Below are positions 1 through 8,005 of a stretch of 64,000 nt of DNA, piece by piece; position 1 is the stretch's first letter; every line of letters starts with the position of its first letter. Under the pieces are notes generated by a model. It ran no database searches. It saw nothing but the letters and a program-made list of their open reading frames with translations, and was not told the origin of the DNA. The stretch lies in contig OW818685.1 in NCBI GenBank assembly GCA_942493245.1, positions 1,364,001 to 1,428,000 on the forward strand. The letters are read 5' to 3'. This stretch comes from DAOPYU01 sp942493245 (GTDB lineage Bacteria; Sumerlaeota; Sumerlaeia; UBA8349). Both the position numbers and the translations under genes were made by a program.

Positions 1-1421
1 TGGCCAAACAGGTTTTGCCCCTGGACCTGAAATTCGACGGTTCCCGCCTGAAAGAAACGGGTGGGAGAGCCTTTGGGACTGTTACGGGCGATTTGTTCGA
101 GCAGGGTGGCGGCGTTTCCCGGGCTGGCCAGTTCCCACCAGATCTGCCCCTGCGGAGCTGGAAACAGGGGGTTGGCCACCATTCCGGTCACGGCGACTCC
201 GGCGGAAGCCTCCATCGGCTCGACAAAGTCTTCCACAAATCGCACACCGGTCAGGGAGAGCCAGTTTTCTTCGAACTTTCGCACGCTTTTGACGTAAGCC
301 CTGGTACCAGCCATCCGCTGGCGCAGGTCGAGCGCGAATTTGCGGAGCGCGGGAGATTCGAGCGTGAGCGCCAATGCCGTGCCCACCGGGAGCGCTTCGA
401 GGCGCTGGCGTGTCTGCGAGCGGTCGGTTGTGGGTTGCTGGCTGGGGGGAGGCGGAGTGTCGTATTTCCAGAACGACTCGAGGTTCAGGCCCGACTCGAT
501 CAGGTCCAGATTGAATGCTCCCCATCGAATATTTTGGAGTTTTTCGTCGGCATAATCGAGCCAGAATTCCCAGTGCCGGTCCGACGCGATGTCGGCGGGC
601 AGGGAACGGATGGTCTGCGAGAGGGACTGAGGAGCGACAAAGACATCGAGTCCTGCCAGACGTTTGCGTTCTGCCGCGTAGTCCGAAAAAACCGAGGTTC
701 GGGCCAGATTGGCGGAAGAATTGGAAGGGACCGGGGACAATTTCCGGTCAATGACGCCTTCCAGCCATCCCCAGTCTGCCGAGCGGAGTGAGACGACCAC
801 GGTATCGCCGAAGCGGCAGTAACTGAAGGCGCGCTTGGATTTTTCCGCATTGTACCGGTAGAGACGATGCCGCCGGTAACGGCGCTCTTCGAGTGCGAGT
901 TCCGGGTAACACTGCGCGACAAATTCGGCGAGGTTTTCCTCGAAGCCCAGGTCGGTTCGGGCAATCGCGATCAGCCCGCCGAAGCGGGAATCTTTGTTGT
1001 CGGACGGGGGGGGCAGAAATGCCAGACTGAATTCGCGCCCGAACCAGGTCTGCACGAAGTCGTGGGCCGCGGTCTTCAGGAGTTTGTAGCGGGCTTTGTC
1101 TTTTTCGTTCTGGAGTTTGCGCCAATCGGGATCGGTCAGGAGAAGCGACAGGAAGTCCTCATCCTGCTGAATCTGCTGGAGGGCCTTCAGTTGGTTGAGA
1201 CGATCCAGAAATTGCCCCAGATTGCGCCAGGTGACCAGAACCGCCGTATCGGGAGGCAGGAGGGTTTCCGGCTCTCCGTAGTAGTTGCGTCCGGAACGCC
1301 ATTTGAGCCACAAAGTCAGGACCGTCAGAAGGAAAAGAAGGACCACTGCGCCATGCAGGGCCCTTCTTTTCCAGGTCGAACGCGGTAATGCGGAGTCAGC
1401 CGGTTTACTTTTTGTCATCAT
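1..1421 (-). CDS. Membrane-anchored DUF3352-like protein, partial at window start
   Basis: I read this frame by hand on the minus strand: it stays open from the ATG at 1421 to the window edge (473 codons) with no stop. It begins MMTKSKPADS, has one hydrophobic segment at about residues 24-40 (VVLLFLLTVLTLWL) and then LPPDTAVLVTWRNLGQFLDR, the type of opening seen in DUF3352 proteins, which sit outside the membrane behind an N-terminal anchor and have no established function. The rest is a soluble alpha/beta-looking region without cysteine motifs. The start lies inside the 3' end of the protease gene (17-base overlap), so the two are probably translationally coupled; a role in envelope protein quality control with that protease is inference. 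The C-terminus is outside the window. The shorter frames on either strand here lack family resemblance. Confidence 0.78.
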   Translation of the reverse strand, partial: MMTKSKPADSALPRSTWKRRALHGAVVLLFLLTVLTLWLKWRSGRNYYGEPETLLPPDTAVLVTWRNLGQFLDRLNQLKALQQIQQDEDFLSLLLTDPDWRKLQNEKDKARYKLLKTAAHDFVQTWFGREFSLAFLPPPSDNKDSRFGGLIAIARTDLGFEENLAEFVAQCYPELALEERRYRRHRLYRYNAEKSKRAFSYCRFGDTVVVSLRSADWGWLEGVIDRKLSPVPSNSSANLARTSVFSDYAAERKRLAGLDVFVAPQSLSQTIRSLPADIASDRHWEFWLDYADEKLQNIRWGAFNLDLIESGLNLESFWKYDTPPPPSQQPTTDRSQTRQRLEALPVGTALALTLESPALRKFALDLRQRMAGTRAYVKSVRKFEENWLSLTGVRFVEDFVEPMEASAGVAVTGMVANPLFPAPQGQIWWELASPGNAATLLEQIARNSPKGSPTRFFQAGTVEFQVQGQNLFG

Positions 1422-3126
1422 GGCTGTTGCTGAACAGCAGGCCGTGCATCAGATCCACCGAGTAACGCAGTTGAGCGTCTTCGGTCACCGGGTGTTTCTT
1501 GGCGGGCTGACGTTTCTTGCGCATGTAGAAAGGAACGCTCTCATCCTCTTCGGTCATGGTGGGTTTCAGCAGTTTTTCATCCAGACCGCCCTCTTCGTCT
1601 TCGGACTCAACCGAAGCGTTCTTGTCGTCTTTCGCTTCGGTGTCCGGGGCGCTTTCTTTCTTTGTCTCGGCGTCCCTGGAGTCGGCGGGTTTTTCTGTCT
1701 GAGTGTCCCCGGCGGTCTTCTCCTCCGGTTTGCCCTCTTTGGCGGCTTCGCCTGTCGGTTTGGCTTCGGCGGATTTTTCCTTGTCGGACTCGACCATCAC
1801 CGGGTCGCCCAGAAGCAAGCCTTTTGTCAGGAGTTTTTCATACTGGGCGTCGGAGACCTCGACATGGACGTCCGGCTCTATTCCGACCAGGTGCATACTC
1901 TTGCCGTCGGGGCCGGCGTTGTTGGGGGTGTAGTACTTGGCCGTGGTCAGGCGAATGGCGTTGGGCAGGTCGTTGGAGTTCTCATCCTGTTCGAGCGAAA
2001 CGCGCATGGGGGTGATGGTCTGAACCAGCCCCTTGCCGTAGGTGTTTTTCCCTTCCGGTCCCACCAGAATGGCGCGCTTGTGATCTTGCAGGGCGCCCGC
2101 CAGGATTTCGCTGGCACTGGCCGTTGCTTCGTTCACCAGCACGATCATGGGCCAGTCAATCTTCTGATCGCGTGGGGAAGTGTACTCCTTGTTCTGTTCC
2201 TTCAGGCGGCCCTTGGTCGCCACGATCATCTGGCCCTTTTTCAGGAACAGACTGCTGACGTCAATACTCTCGTTGAGCAGGCCGCCACTGTTGAAACGCA
2301 CGTCGAGAATCAACCCCTGAACTTTCTGGTTGTTCATCTTGTCCAGAACCTTCTCGAGATCTTCCGTAATGGTTTCGTTGAATTGAGTCAGGCGGATGTA
2401 GCCGATGTGGTTTTCGAGCAGGTACTTGAAGAACGGCGTCACATAGTCCGCTTCGTCCACGTTCGAGTACACGCTCTCGATCTTGATGCGGTTGCGCACG
2501 ATGCTGAAGGGGAGGCGTTCTTTTGTGCTGGGCCGGAAGACGGTGATATTGACCTTCGTGCCGGTGGGGCCGGTCAGGAGTTTGACGGCCTCAGTCGAAC
2601 TGAGACCCTCGGTGGATTCCCCCTCGATCTCGATGATTCGGTCCCAGGCGCGCATTCCCACACGCGCAGCCGGCGAACCGGGGATCGGAGAGATGACGGT
2701 CAGGAGACCGTTCTGGTCGAGGTTGATATGGACACCGATCCCCGAGAAGTCCGCCTCGATGGATTGTTCCAGTTTCTGGAAACTGTCCGAGGTCAGGTAG
2801 CCGCTGTGGGTGTCGAGGGCTTCGAAAACCCCGTTCAGAGCGGCTTTGAAAACGCGGTCGGGGTCCACGTCCTCGACATAGTTCTCCTCGACATGGACTA
2901 TGACTTCCGCCATGACTTCCGAGAAGCGCTGGTATTTCTCGGCGAAGTCTTTTCCCGCCACCTTGGCGCCGGTTTCCTTGCCGACCTTGTTGTCTTTGAT
3001 TTTCTCCGTGGCCCGCACCCGCTGGTCAATCGTGGCCACGAGGTAAGCGCACACGCAAAGCAGAAGGATGCCGGTGAGAAGGAGACCGTTCTGGAGTCTG
3101 GCTGCTTTTGCCGTTCGGAAATCCAT
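1405..3126 (-). CDS. ctp: C-terminal processing protease (S41 family, PDZ domain)
   Basis: This is a 573-residue serine protease of the CtpA/Prc type, which trims or degrades envelope proteins from their C-termini. A signal anchor (about residues 15-33, LLLTGILLLCVCAYLVAT) is followed by a helical region, a PDZ domain (about 125-205, with GIGVHINLDQNG and GMRAWDRIIEIEGE) and the S41 core. The Ser/Lys dyad is visible: Ser337 in NEATASASEI and Lys365 in NTYGKGLVQ, with a three-residue insertion between them relative to the usual spacing. The last 120 residues are a Lys/Glu/Ala-rich, probably disordered tail ending in a short conserved-looking segment; most family members lack this. A GGGAG ribosome-binding site precedes the ATG. 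It leads a two-gene unit with the downstream DUF3352-like gene. Confidence 0.93.
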   Translation of the reverse strand: MDFRTAKAARLQNGLLLTGILLLCVCAYLVATIDQRVRATEKIKDNKVGKETGAKVAGKDFAEKYQRFSEVMAEVIVHVEENYVEDVDPDRVFKAALNGVFEALDTHSGYLTSDSFQKLEQSIEADFSGIGVHINLDQNGLLTVISPIPGSPAARVGMRAWDRIIEIEGESTEGLSSTEAVKLLTGPTGTKVNITVFRPSTKERLPFSIVRNRIKIESVYSNVDEADYVTPFFKYLLENHIGYIRLTQFNETITEDLEKVLDKMNNQKVQGLILDVRFNSGGLLNESIDVSSLFLKKGQMIVATKGRLKEQNKEYTSPRDQKIDWPMIVLVNEATASASEILAGALQDHKRAILVGPEGKNTYGKGLVQTITPMRVSLEQDENSNDLPNAIRLTTAKYYTPNNAGPDGKSMHLVGIEPDVHVEVSDAQYEKLLTKGLLLGDPVMVESDKEKSAEAKPTGEAAKEGKPEEKTAGDTQTEKPADSRDAETKKESAPDTEAKDDKNASVESEDEEGGLDEKLLKPTMTEEDESVPFYMRKKRQPAKKHPVTEDAQLRYSVDLMHGLLFSNSHDDKK

Positions 3127-3518
3127 TGAAAAATTACTCCCTTGAGTTCGAGGTCGGGTGGTTTCAAATGCGGACTGGTTGCACCGGCGGTTCCACCCGT
3201 TTATCCCGGTCGGCGATCCGTGTGAAACGAGGATACGGCGGCTTCCCGGTTTGTCACTTTTTTAGATGTAGCATAGCTGCACCCGGTTTGCAATGGAAGC
3301 CGCAGGGAGAACGCAGGAGGATTTTGATCGGGATGAATCTGAAAAAAGTGGGCTGGAACTGAAAAAATGAGAAAAAATGCCGCGGGCGTTCAAAAAAGAA
3401 CTTGCATTCCGCCGTCAACTTGGTACACTCAGCGGTCCTTACGCCCTTGGATGGGTGGCAGGGAGTAAGTACAGATTGTGTCCGCGAAGCGTCGGAACCT
3501 CTCAGGAGTGGAAGAATC
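3127..3518. other. Divergent intergenic region between ctp and rpmB
   Basis: These 392 bases separate two divergent genes and carry no supported gene. They must hold the ctp promoter on the minus strand and the rpmB promoter and leader on the plus strand. A stretch at about 3340-3395 is rich in A and G runs. The longer in-frame extension upstream of the L28 ATG has no similarity to L28 and is better read as leader RNA. Confidence 0.6.
3402..3429 (+). promoter_or_regulatory. Possible sigma-70 promoter for rpmB
   Basis: TTGCAT at 3402-3407 and TACACT at 3424-3429 are separated by 16 bases, and the -10 box is preceded by TG at the extended -10 position (TGGTACACT). Transcription would begin near 3436, leaving a leader of about 80 bases before the L28 start. 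The -35 match is weak, so this is a suggestion only. Confidence 0.4.
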
Positions 3519-3746
3519 ATGGCTCATCGTTGTGAATTGACTGGTAAGAAGAATAACGTGGCGAATAGCGTCAGCCACTCGAACCGCCACACGAAGCGTT
3601 TGCAGAAGGCGAACATCACGACCAAGCGGCTCTACATCGCTTCGCAGAAGCGTTGGGTGAGCCTCAAGGTCAGTACCGCTGCGTTGCGGACGATCGAAAA
3701 GGTGGGGGTCGAAGAGTTTTTGAAACGCACGGGCGTGACGTTCTAA
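3519..3746 (+). CDS. rpmB: 50S ribosomal protein L28
   Basis: The 75-residue product starts MAHRCELTGKKNNVANSVSH, the typical L28 opening in which the protein names its target-like CxxTGK motif and then a basic SHSNRHTKR stretch that binds 23S rRNA. Length is normal for the family. I place the start at the ATG at 3519 because AGGAG lies 10 bases upstream and the protein begins exactly where L28 begins; a longer in-frame upstream extension has no similarity to L28. Only the first cysteine of the usual zinc-binding CxxC/CxxC set is kept, so this looks like the C-minus form. It is monocistronic, closed by a strong terminator at 3866. Confidence 0.96.
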   Translation: MAHRCELTGKKNNVANSVSHSNRHTKRLQKANITTKRLYIASQKRWVSLKVSTAALRTIEKVGVEEFLKRTGVTF

Positions 3747-3865
3747 GGACGTTTCCCTCAGGGTTTCCCGGATGACGTTTTCCACTGGCCTGCCGTCTTC
3801 GGATGATCGGCGGCAGTTCAGGGTTCCCGATTCGGAAAATCCGGCTCTTTTTCTTTCAAGACTGG

Positions 3866-3908
3866 CAACCGCCGAAAAGCGATGGCGCTTTTCGGCGGTT
3901 GTTCTTTT
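3866..3908 (+). terminator. Rho-independent terminator after rpmB
   Basis: Two perfect 16-base arms (3866-3881 and 3886-3901, CAACCGCCGAAAAGCG and its complement) enclose the tetraloop ATGG and are followed by TTCTTTTCT. This is the clearest intrinsic terminator in the window. It lies 120 bases past the rpmB stop and isolates rpmB from the LysE-type gene. Confidence 0.9.
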
Positions 3909-4025
3909 CTGAAACGCGTAACGGTTCCCGTGTCTTTTTTGATTTGCGATTCCCGGCGAAGTGGAAGATTCTATACGTAACCCCTAAGACACCTGTTGCG
4001 GGGGGCACGAAAGGACGGTTTCCCG

Positions 4026-4781
4026 ATGAATGACCCCTGTGGCGATTGCCCGGAATGGACAGCGGATTCCGCAGTCCCGGAAAGTCGGCTGGTTTCAGAA
4101 GAGGTGGGGGCCAAGCCGTTCTGGCGGGTGGGCCGCCTGGGGATGCTGGCGTTTGTGACGGGTTTTTCCGGGGCGGTCATGCCGGGGTCGCTGCTGGCTG
4201 TGACAATCGAGCAGACGCTGGTTCAGGGATTTCGGGCCGTGCTGGGCATCCTGGCCGGGCATGCTTTGCTGGAGCTGGTTCTGGTGGCGCTGCTGGTGCT
4301 GGGATTGCGTTCCGTGCTCGAACGGTCGCGCGTACGGGGATTCATCGGCGTGGTCGGGGGGATGGCGCTCTTGTGGATGGGGTGGGACATGGTGCGCCAT
4401 GTCGCGGGGATGAGTCTGGCCCTCTCCGCCGATCGCAAGGAAGCGTATTCGTTTCTCAAACTGGTGCTGGCGGGCGCCTGTGTCAGCGCCGCCAACCCGT
4501 ATTTCACCGGGTGGTGGGCGACGATCGGCGTGGGGCAGTTGGCTCACCTGGCGCCTCGGAATCCCCTCGAGTATCTGGTGTTCTATCTGGGCCACGAAGG
4601 CGCCGATTTTGCCTGGTACGGGTTTGTCGGGGTCCTGCTGATCACGGGCCGCCGGATATTCACCGACTGGATGTATCAGGGCCTGATCCTTTTCTGTGGC
4701 GCCGCGATTCTCGCGCTCGGCGTCTGGTTCCTCGTGTCGGGCGTTCGCCTCTGGCGGCAGGCGCGGGTCCAGTCGGCTTGA
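4026..4781 (+). CDS. LysE-family amino-acid/metabolite exporter
   Basis: The 251-residue protein is a six-helix inner-membrane permease of the LysE/RhtB type, which exports amino acids or related solutes. The family signature near the first helix is present as GFSGAVMPGSLLAVTIEQTL, followed by GHALLELVLVALLVLG and further hydrophobic segments to the C-terminus; a region NPYFTGWWATIGVGQ matches the conserved N-P motif of helix 4. A soluble N-terminal extension of about 40 residues precedes the first helix. I chose the ATG at 4026 because AAGGAC lies 9 bases upstream; an in-frame start at 3996 would only lengthen the tail. Substrate cannot be told from sequence. It stands alone, followed by a long hairpin. 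Confidence 0.85.
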   Translation: MNDPCGDCPEWTADSAVPESRLVSEEVGAKPFWRVGRLGMLAFVTGFSGAVMPGSLLAVTIEQTLVQGFRAVLGILAGHALLELVLVALLVLGLRSVLERSRVRGFIGVVGGMALLWMGWDMVRHVAGMSLALSADRKEAYSFLKLVLAGACVSAANPYFTGWWATIGVGQLAHLAPRNPLEYLVFYLGHEGADFAWYGFVGVLLITGRRIFTDWMYQGLILFCGAAILALGVWFLVSGVRLWRQARVQSA

Positions 4782-4819
4782 AATCGCCTGGCCGCCTTTT
4801 GTCTGTCGCGCATTTTATG

Positions 4820-4885
4820 AACCACGGAATACACCGAACACACGGAAAGAGCGTTGTTTCCGTGTGTTCGGTGTATTCAGTGGTT
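4820..4885. repeat. Family A intergenic hairpin, copy 1
   Basis: Two 29-base arms (4820-4848 and 4857-4885) pair with one mismatch around an 8-base loop. Each arm is itself built from a short beat of the form ACACSGAA (CACGGAATACACCGAACACACGGAA read in steps). The same text recurs at 59105-59157. No T-run follows, so it is more likely a dispersed repeat than a dedicated terminator, though it does lie directly after the LysE-type gene. Confidence 0.85.
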
Positions 4886-4965
4886 GAAAAAATCGGTTTT
4901 CGGTATTCTGCTGAGAGCAACGGGTCATGCGGGGTACTCAAAGTTTGAGGAATCGAGGCTGTTTC

Positions 4966-5793
4966 ATGGGGGCAACAGGTTTTGCGCGAACGGGGTGTCG
5001 AATCGGGAAGGTCGCGGTGTTTCTGCTTCTGGGGCTTTTCGCGACGATGCGGGTGGCTCGGTCCGCCGATGCCGAGCCTGTGACGGGGTCCGCCGACCTC
5101 CGTCCGGCTTTTGAGAAGTGGGGTCTCGGTCCGCGCGTTCAGGGGGAACGTGGCACCTGCTCGGTCTTTGTCCTGACCGGCGCGCTCGAATACGCCCAGG
5201 CCAGCAAGCGGGGGCAGGCAACGCCGCTCAGTGTCGAGTTTCTCAACTGGGCCGCGAATCAGGCTGCGGGGCGAGTACACGACGGCGGTTTCTTTGCGGA
5301 GCTCTGGAAGGGGTTCAAGGCTTACGGCGTCTGCCCGGAAACGGACATGCCCTACCAGAACGAATTCGACCCCAACCGCGCTCCCAGCCCGGAAGCGAAG
5401 GAGCATGCAAGCCAGATGCAACAGGTCGGCTACCGGCTGCACTGGATCAAACGGTGGGACCCGAAGACCGGATTGAGCGAAAAGGAACTGGACCGGATCA
5501 AACAGACGCTCGACCGCCAGTGGCCGGTCTGCGGCGGATTCCGCTGGCCCCACAACCCCGTGCAGGGGAAGGACGACATCCTCGAAACGCCCCCGCCCGA
5601 GGGGGTGTTCGACGGGCACAGTGTCCTGATCGTCGGGTATCGGGACGACCCGGCGCAACCGGGCGGCGGGACGTTCCTCTTTCGCAACACGAACAACGAA
5701 GGCCGCGAGGGCCGCATGACCTACGCCTACGCCACCGCCTACATGAACGACGCCGCGTGGGTTGATTTCAATCCGGAGGATGAAGAAAAATAG
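4966..5793 (+). CDS. Secreted papain-like (C1) cysteine peptidase
   Basis: The 275-residue product has an N-terminal signal peptide (about residues 12-36, KVAVFLLLGLFATMRVARSA) and a compact C1A-type catalytic domain. The oxyanion glutamine and nucleophile are visible in VQGERGTCSVF (Gln59, Cys65), the catalytic histidine in FDGHSVLIVGY (His218) and the asparagine in FRNTNN (Asn241). It lacks an obvious inhibitory propeptide, so it may be made active or be controlled by a partner. I prefer the ATG at 4966, preceded by GAGG and giving a conventional signal peptide, over the in-frame ATG at 4927. Substrate is unknown; the closest functional guess is degradation of external protein. No partner gene is adjacent. 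Confidence 0.82.
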   Translation: MGATGFARTGCRIGKVAVFLLLGLFATMRVARSADAEPVTGSADLRPAFEKWGLGPRVQGERGTCSVFVLTGALEYAQASKRGQATPLSVEFLNWAANQAAGRVHDGGFFAELWKGFKAYGVCPETDMPYQNEFDPNRAPSPEAKEHASQMQQVGYRLHWIKRWDPKTGLSEKELDRIKQTLDRQWPVCGGFRWPHNPVQGKDDILETPPPEGVFDGHSVLIVGYRDDPAQPGGGTFLFRNTNNEGREGRMTYAYATAYMNDAAWVDFNPEDEEK

Positions 5794-5978
5794 TTGTATT
5801 GCCCCCGAGTTCGGATGTGGTACATCAGAAGTGGAATGTGATAGTCAGGGCAAAAGTTTTTTTGTTTGAACTTACCTGTTTTTGTGAGTGGGAGGTTTAT
5901 CCATGACTGAAACTTGTTATCTTTGTGGAAATCCGGGTATAACAAAGGACCATATCCCTCCCAAATGTTTCTTTCCAG

Positions 5979-6004
5979 TGAAGTTCCCCCCGAAAACTGG
6001 ACAG
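5979..6004 (+). repeat. Left terminal inverted repeat of the IS3 element
   Basis: It begins TGAAGTTCCCCCCGAAAACT and pairs with 7370-7395; mismatches are concentrated in the central AAAACT block. Confidence 0.88.
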
Positions 6005-6055
6005 GCCTTTAAGGTGGTATTCTGTTAGGCTTGTGTCCAGGAAGGAGTGGGGAAA

Positions 6056-6472
6056 ATGAGCGAAAAGAGGCGACGTTTCAGTGCGTCTTTCAAGGCGGAG
6101 GTGGCACTGGAGGCAATTCGCGGCAAGCGGACGATCAATGAGATTGCCAGCGAGCGCGGCATCCATCCCCACCAGGTGGTGATGTGGAAGAAGCAGGCGG
6201 TGGAATCCCTGAGCGGGGCTTTCGCCGACCGGCGCAAGCGGCCGGGAAAGGAGGCGGAAGAGACCAGCCAACTCTACGAGCAGATCGGACGGCTCAAGGT
6301 GGAACTCGACTGGCTAAAAAAAGTGCGGCGCTTGACCCCGGCCAGGCGCGGGCGCTGGTGGAGCCGGGGCACGGGGAACTGGCCATTTCGCGCCAGTGCG
6401 CCCTGCTCGGTCTGCCGCGCTCGACCTACTACTACCAGCCGGTGGAACGCGACCCTCAGGAGTTGGAACTGA
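6056..6472 (+). CDS. IS3-family transposase OrfA
   Basis: The product is the DNA-binding half of an IS3 transposase: KRRRFSASFKAEVALEAIRG, then TINEIASERGIHPHQVVMWK, a helix-turn-helix of the HTH_8/HTH_Tnp_1 type, then a leucine-zipper-like stretch SQLYEQIGRLKVELDWLKK. The real OrfA homology ends at the A7 run (6316-6322); the remaining 50 codons in this frame are low-complexity read-through over OrfB. The ATG at 6056 has AGGAG eight bases upstream, better than the in-frame GTG at 6047. OrfA is thought to regulate transposition by competing with OrfAB for the ends. Confidence 0.9.
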   Translation: MSEKRRRFSASFKAEVALEAIRGKRTINEIASERGIHPHQVVMWKKQAVESLSGAFADRRKRPGKEAEETSQLYEQIGRLKVELDWLKKVRRLTPARRGRWWSRGTGNWPFRASAPCSVCRARPTTTSRWNATLRSWN

Positions 6473-7215
6473 TGCGCCGGATCGACGAGATCTACACCTG
6501 CTTTCCGTTCTACGGTTCGCCCAAGATGACCGCGCACCTCTCGCGCACCCTCGGCCAGCCGATCAACCACAAGCGGGTCGAGCGGCTCATGCGGGTGATG
6601 GGGTTGCGGGCCGTGGCGCCGCGCAAGGGCCTGAGCCACAGCGCGCCGCAGCACAAGAAGTACCCGTATTTGCTGCGGGATCTGCCGATCGTGCGCCCCA
6701 ACCAGGTCTGGGCGTCCGACATCACGTACATCGGCCTGGCGGGCGGTTTTCTCTACCTGACGGCGGTGATCGACTGGTTCAGCCGTTACGTGCTGGCGTG
6801 GCGGCTCTCGAACTCGCTCGACACCTCGTTTTGCGTCGAGACTCTCGACGAGGCGCTGCGTCTGGGGTGTCCCGATATTTTCAACACCGACCAGGGCGTG
6901 CAGTTCACCAGCGGGGCGTTCACGAAACGGCTGGAGGAGAGCGGCATCCGGATCAGCATGGACGGGCGGGGCCGCTGCTTCGACAACATCTTCACGGAAC
7001 GCCTGTGGCGCAGCGTGAAGTACGAGGAGGTGTACCTGTGCGAGTATGCGGACCCGCCCGCTGCGGACAAGGCGCTCGGGGCGTACTTCCGATTCTACAA
7101 CACGCAGCGGCCGCATCAGTCGCTTGGCTACCGCACGCCCCAGGAGGTTCACTGGGCGAACGGCTTTGAGACTGCGAAGCAGCAAAACAGAGATTTCGCT
7201 GACCAAATGAATTGA
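6316..7215 (+). CDS. IS3-family transposase OrfB (made as OrfAB by -1 frameshift)
   Basis: This is the catalytic half with an rve integrase core. The DDE residues are in WASDITYIGLAG, FNTDQGVQFTS and DNIFTERLWRSVKYEE. HTH_21-like sequence IYTCFPFYGSPKMTAHL precedes it. The frame is -1 relative to OrfA and joins it at the A7 run 6316-6322 (codons CTA AAA AAA G in OrfA), so the active enzyme should be the OrfAB fusion produced by programmed slippage, as in other IS3 elements. No stop interrupts it up to QNRDFADQMN at 7215. Confidence 0.92.
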   Translation, partial: KKSAALDPGQARALVEPGHGELAISRQCALLGLPRSTYYYQPVERDPQELELMRRIDEIYTCFPFYGSPKMTAHLSRTLGQPINHKRVERLMRVMGLRAVAPRKGLSHSAPQHKKYPYLLRDLPIVRPNQVWASDITYIGLAGGFLYLTAVIDWFSRYVLAWRLSNSLDTSFCVETLDEALRLGCPDIFNTDQGVQFTSGAFTKRLEESGIRISMDGRGRCFDNIFTERLWRSVKYEEVYLCEYADPPAADKALGAYFRFYNTQRPHQSLGYRTPQEVHWANGFETAKQQNRDFADQMN

Positions 7216-7369
7216 TCCGATCAGCGCCGAATGGTAGGTTAAAGATGCCCTCAAAACGACGCGAAGGGGACGGGACGCGGGAACCGACCCCGACCGCCCC
7301 TTCCGTCAAATAAGCGAGAAAAAAACATGATCGGGTCGTCAGGCGTCACACCTTAATCCTACCCGATCC

Positions 7370-7395
7370 CTGTCCAATGGACGGGGGGAACCTCA
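7370..7395 (+). repeat. Right terminal inverted repeat of the IS3 element
   Basis: It starts CTGTCCAATGGACGGGGGGA and ends CA; 21 of 26 positions pair with the left repeat. The 3-base target duplication CAG follows directly. Confidence 0.88.
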
Positions 7396-8005
7396 CAGAG
7401 TGGAAGAATATCCGTACAAAAGAGGCTATACTTAAAAAGCAACTGATAACTGTCCCGGCCTGTTCTACATGTAACTCAAGTCGAACTCTGGATGATGAAT
7501 ATGCTTGGCTATGTATTTCGATGGTGAGGGGACAAAATGGATTTGGATCTGAATTGGCAATTTCCAAGTTAAAGAAAAAACCGGAGTTGGGTAAGAAGTT
7601 GGCATTGCATGTGGTCCCGGTGGACTTCTTTGGTATAGAAATGGGAACTTTTGAGGTGGATTTGCAGCGATTAATGAGATGGGCAGTAACAGTATGTCGT
7701 GGGCTCTGGTTTTACAAACATAGAGTAAGACCATCCTACCCTGTGTATGCTGTTTTTGGAGAAATCCGTACACCAGATCATAAAATAGTAAGAGAAGTTG
7801 ATGTATTTCATGAGATATGTAGCAAAGAGATAAATACGGTTCCTTTTGAAGGGGAAAATCCGGAAATTTTCACTTTTAGGACACTTTACGATCAAGAAAG
7901 AGAATTCCTTTTAGCCGAAATGTACTTTTATGGGGGCATCAGAATAGAAGGGGTATCTTTCCCTGGGATACGTCCCACGAATCTACAGAATAGCCGCTAA
8001 AGTAA

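Larger units (their letters stand above)
5979..7395 (+). mobile_element. Complete IS3-family insertion sequence, 1417 bp
   Basis: The element is bounded by 26-base imperfect terminal inverted repeats with TG...CA ends (5 mismatches) and flanked by the direct repeat CAG (5976-5978 and 7396-7398), a 3-base target duplication typical of this family. It encodes OrfA and OrfB in overlapping -1 frames with an A7 slippery run. An untranslated stretch of about 155 bases lies between the OrfB stop and the right repeat, longer than usual. Both transposase frames appear intact, so the element could still be mobile. It interrupts the HNH gene. Confidence 0.93.
5903..8000 (+). pseudogene. HNH-type endonuclease gene split by an IS3 element
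   Basis: The first 25 codons (5903-5977, after GGAGG at 5891) read MTETCYLCGNPGITKDHIPP and KCFFP, then the frame runs into an insertion element. After the right end of the element the same frame resumes at 7399 (EWKNIRTKEAILKKQLITVP, ACSTCN) and continues to the stop at 8000. Removing the element and one copy of the 3-base target duplication restores one open frame of 225 residues with no other damage. The CxxC, D-H-I-P-P and ACSTCN blocks are those of CxxC-type HNH endonucleases found in phages, mobile elements and defence loci. The codon use is visibly AT-richer than the neighbours, which suggests acquisition. The 3' piece could still be translated from an internal start but would lack the first zinc ligands and the catalytic DH. 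Confidence 0.85.

Noticed and set aside
1285..3129. Long plus-strand frame of 614 codons opposite the processing protease
   Set aside because: It is the antisense of a clear S41 protease with PDZ domain; its translation is a Phe/Val/Gly-rich shadow without domain features.
3402..3518. N-terminal extension of L28 from an upstream in-frame ATG
   Set aside because: The extension has no L28 similarity, and the ATG at 3519 has a clear ribosome-binding site and the expected protein start.
4820..4885. Possible CRISPR-like or tandem repeat array
   Set aside because: There is a single palindrome with internal beats, no regular spacers and no cas gene in the window.
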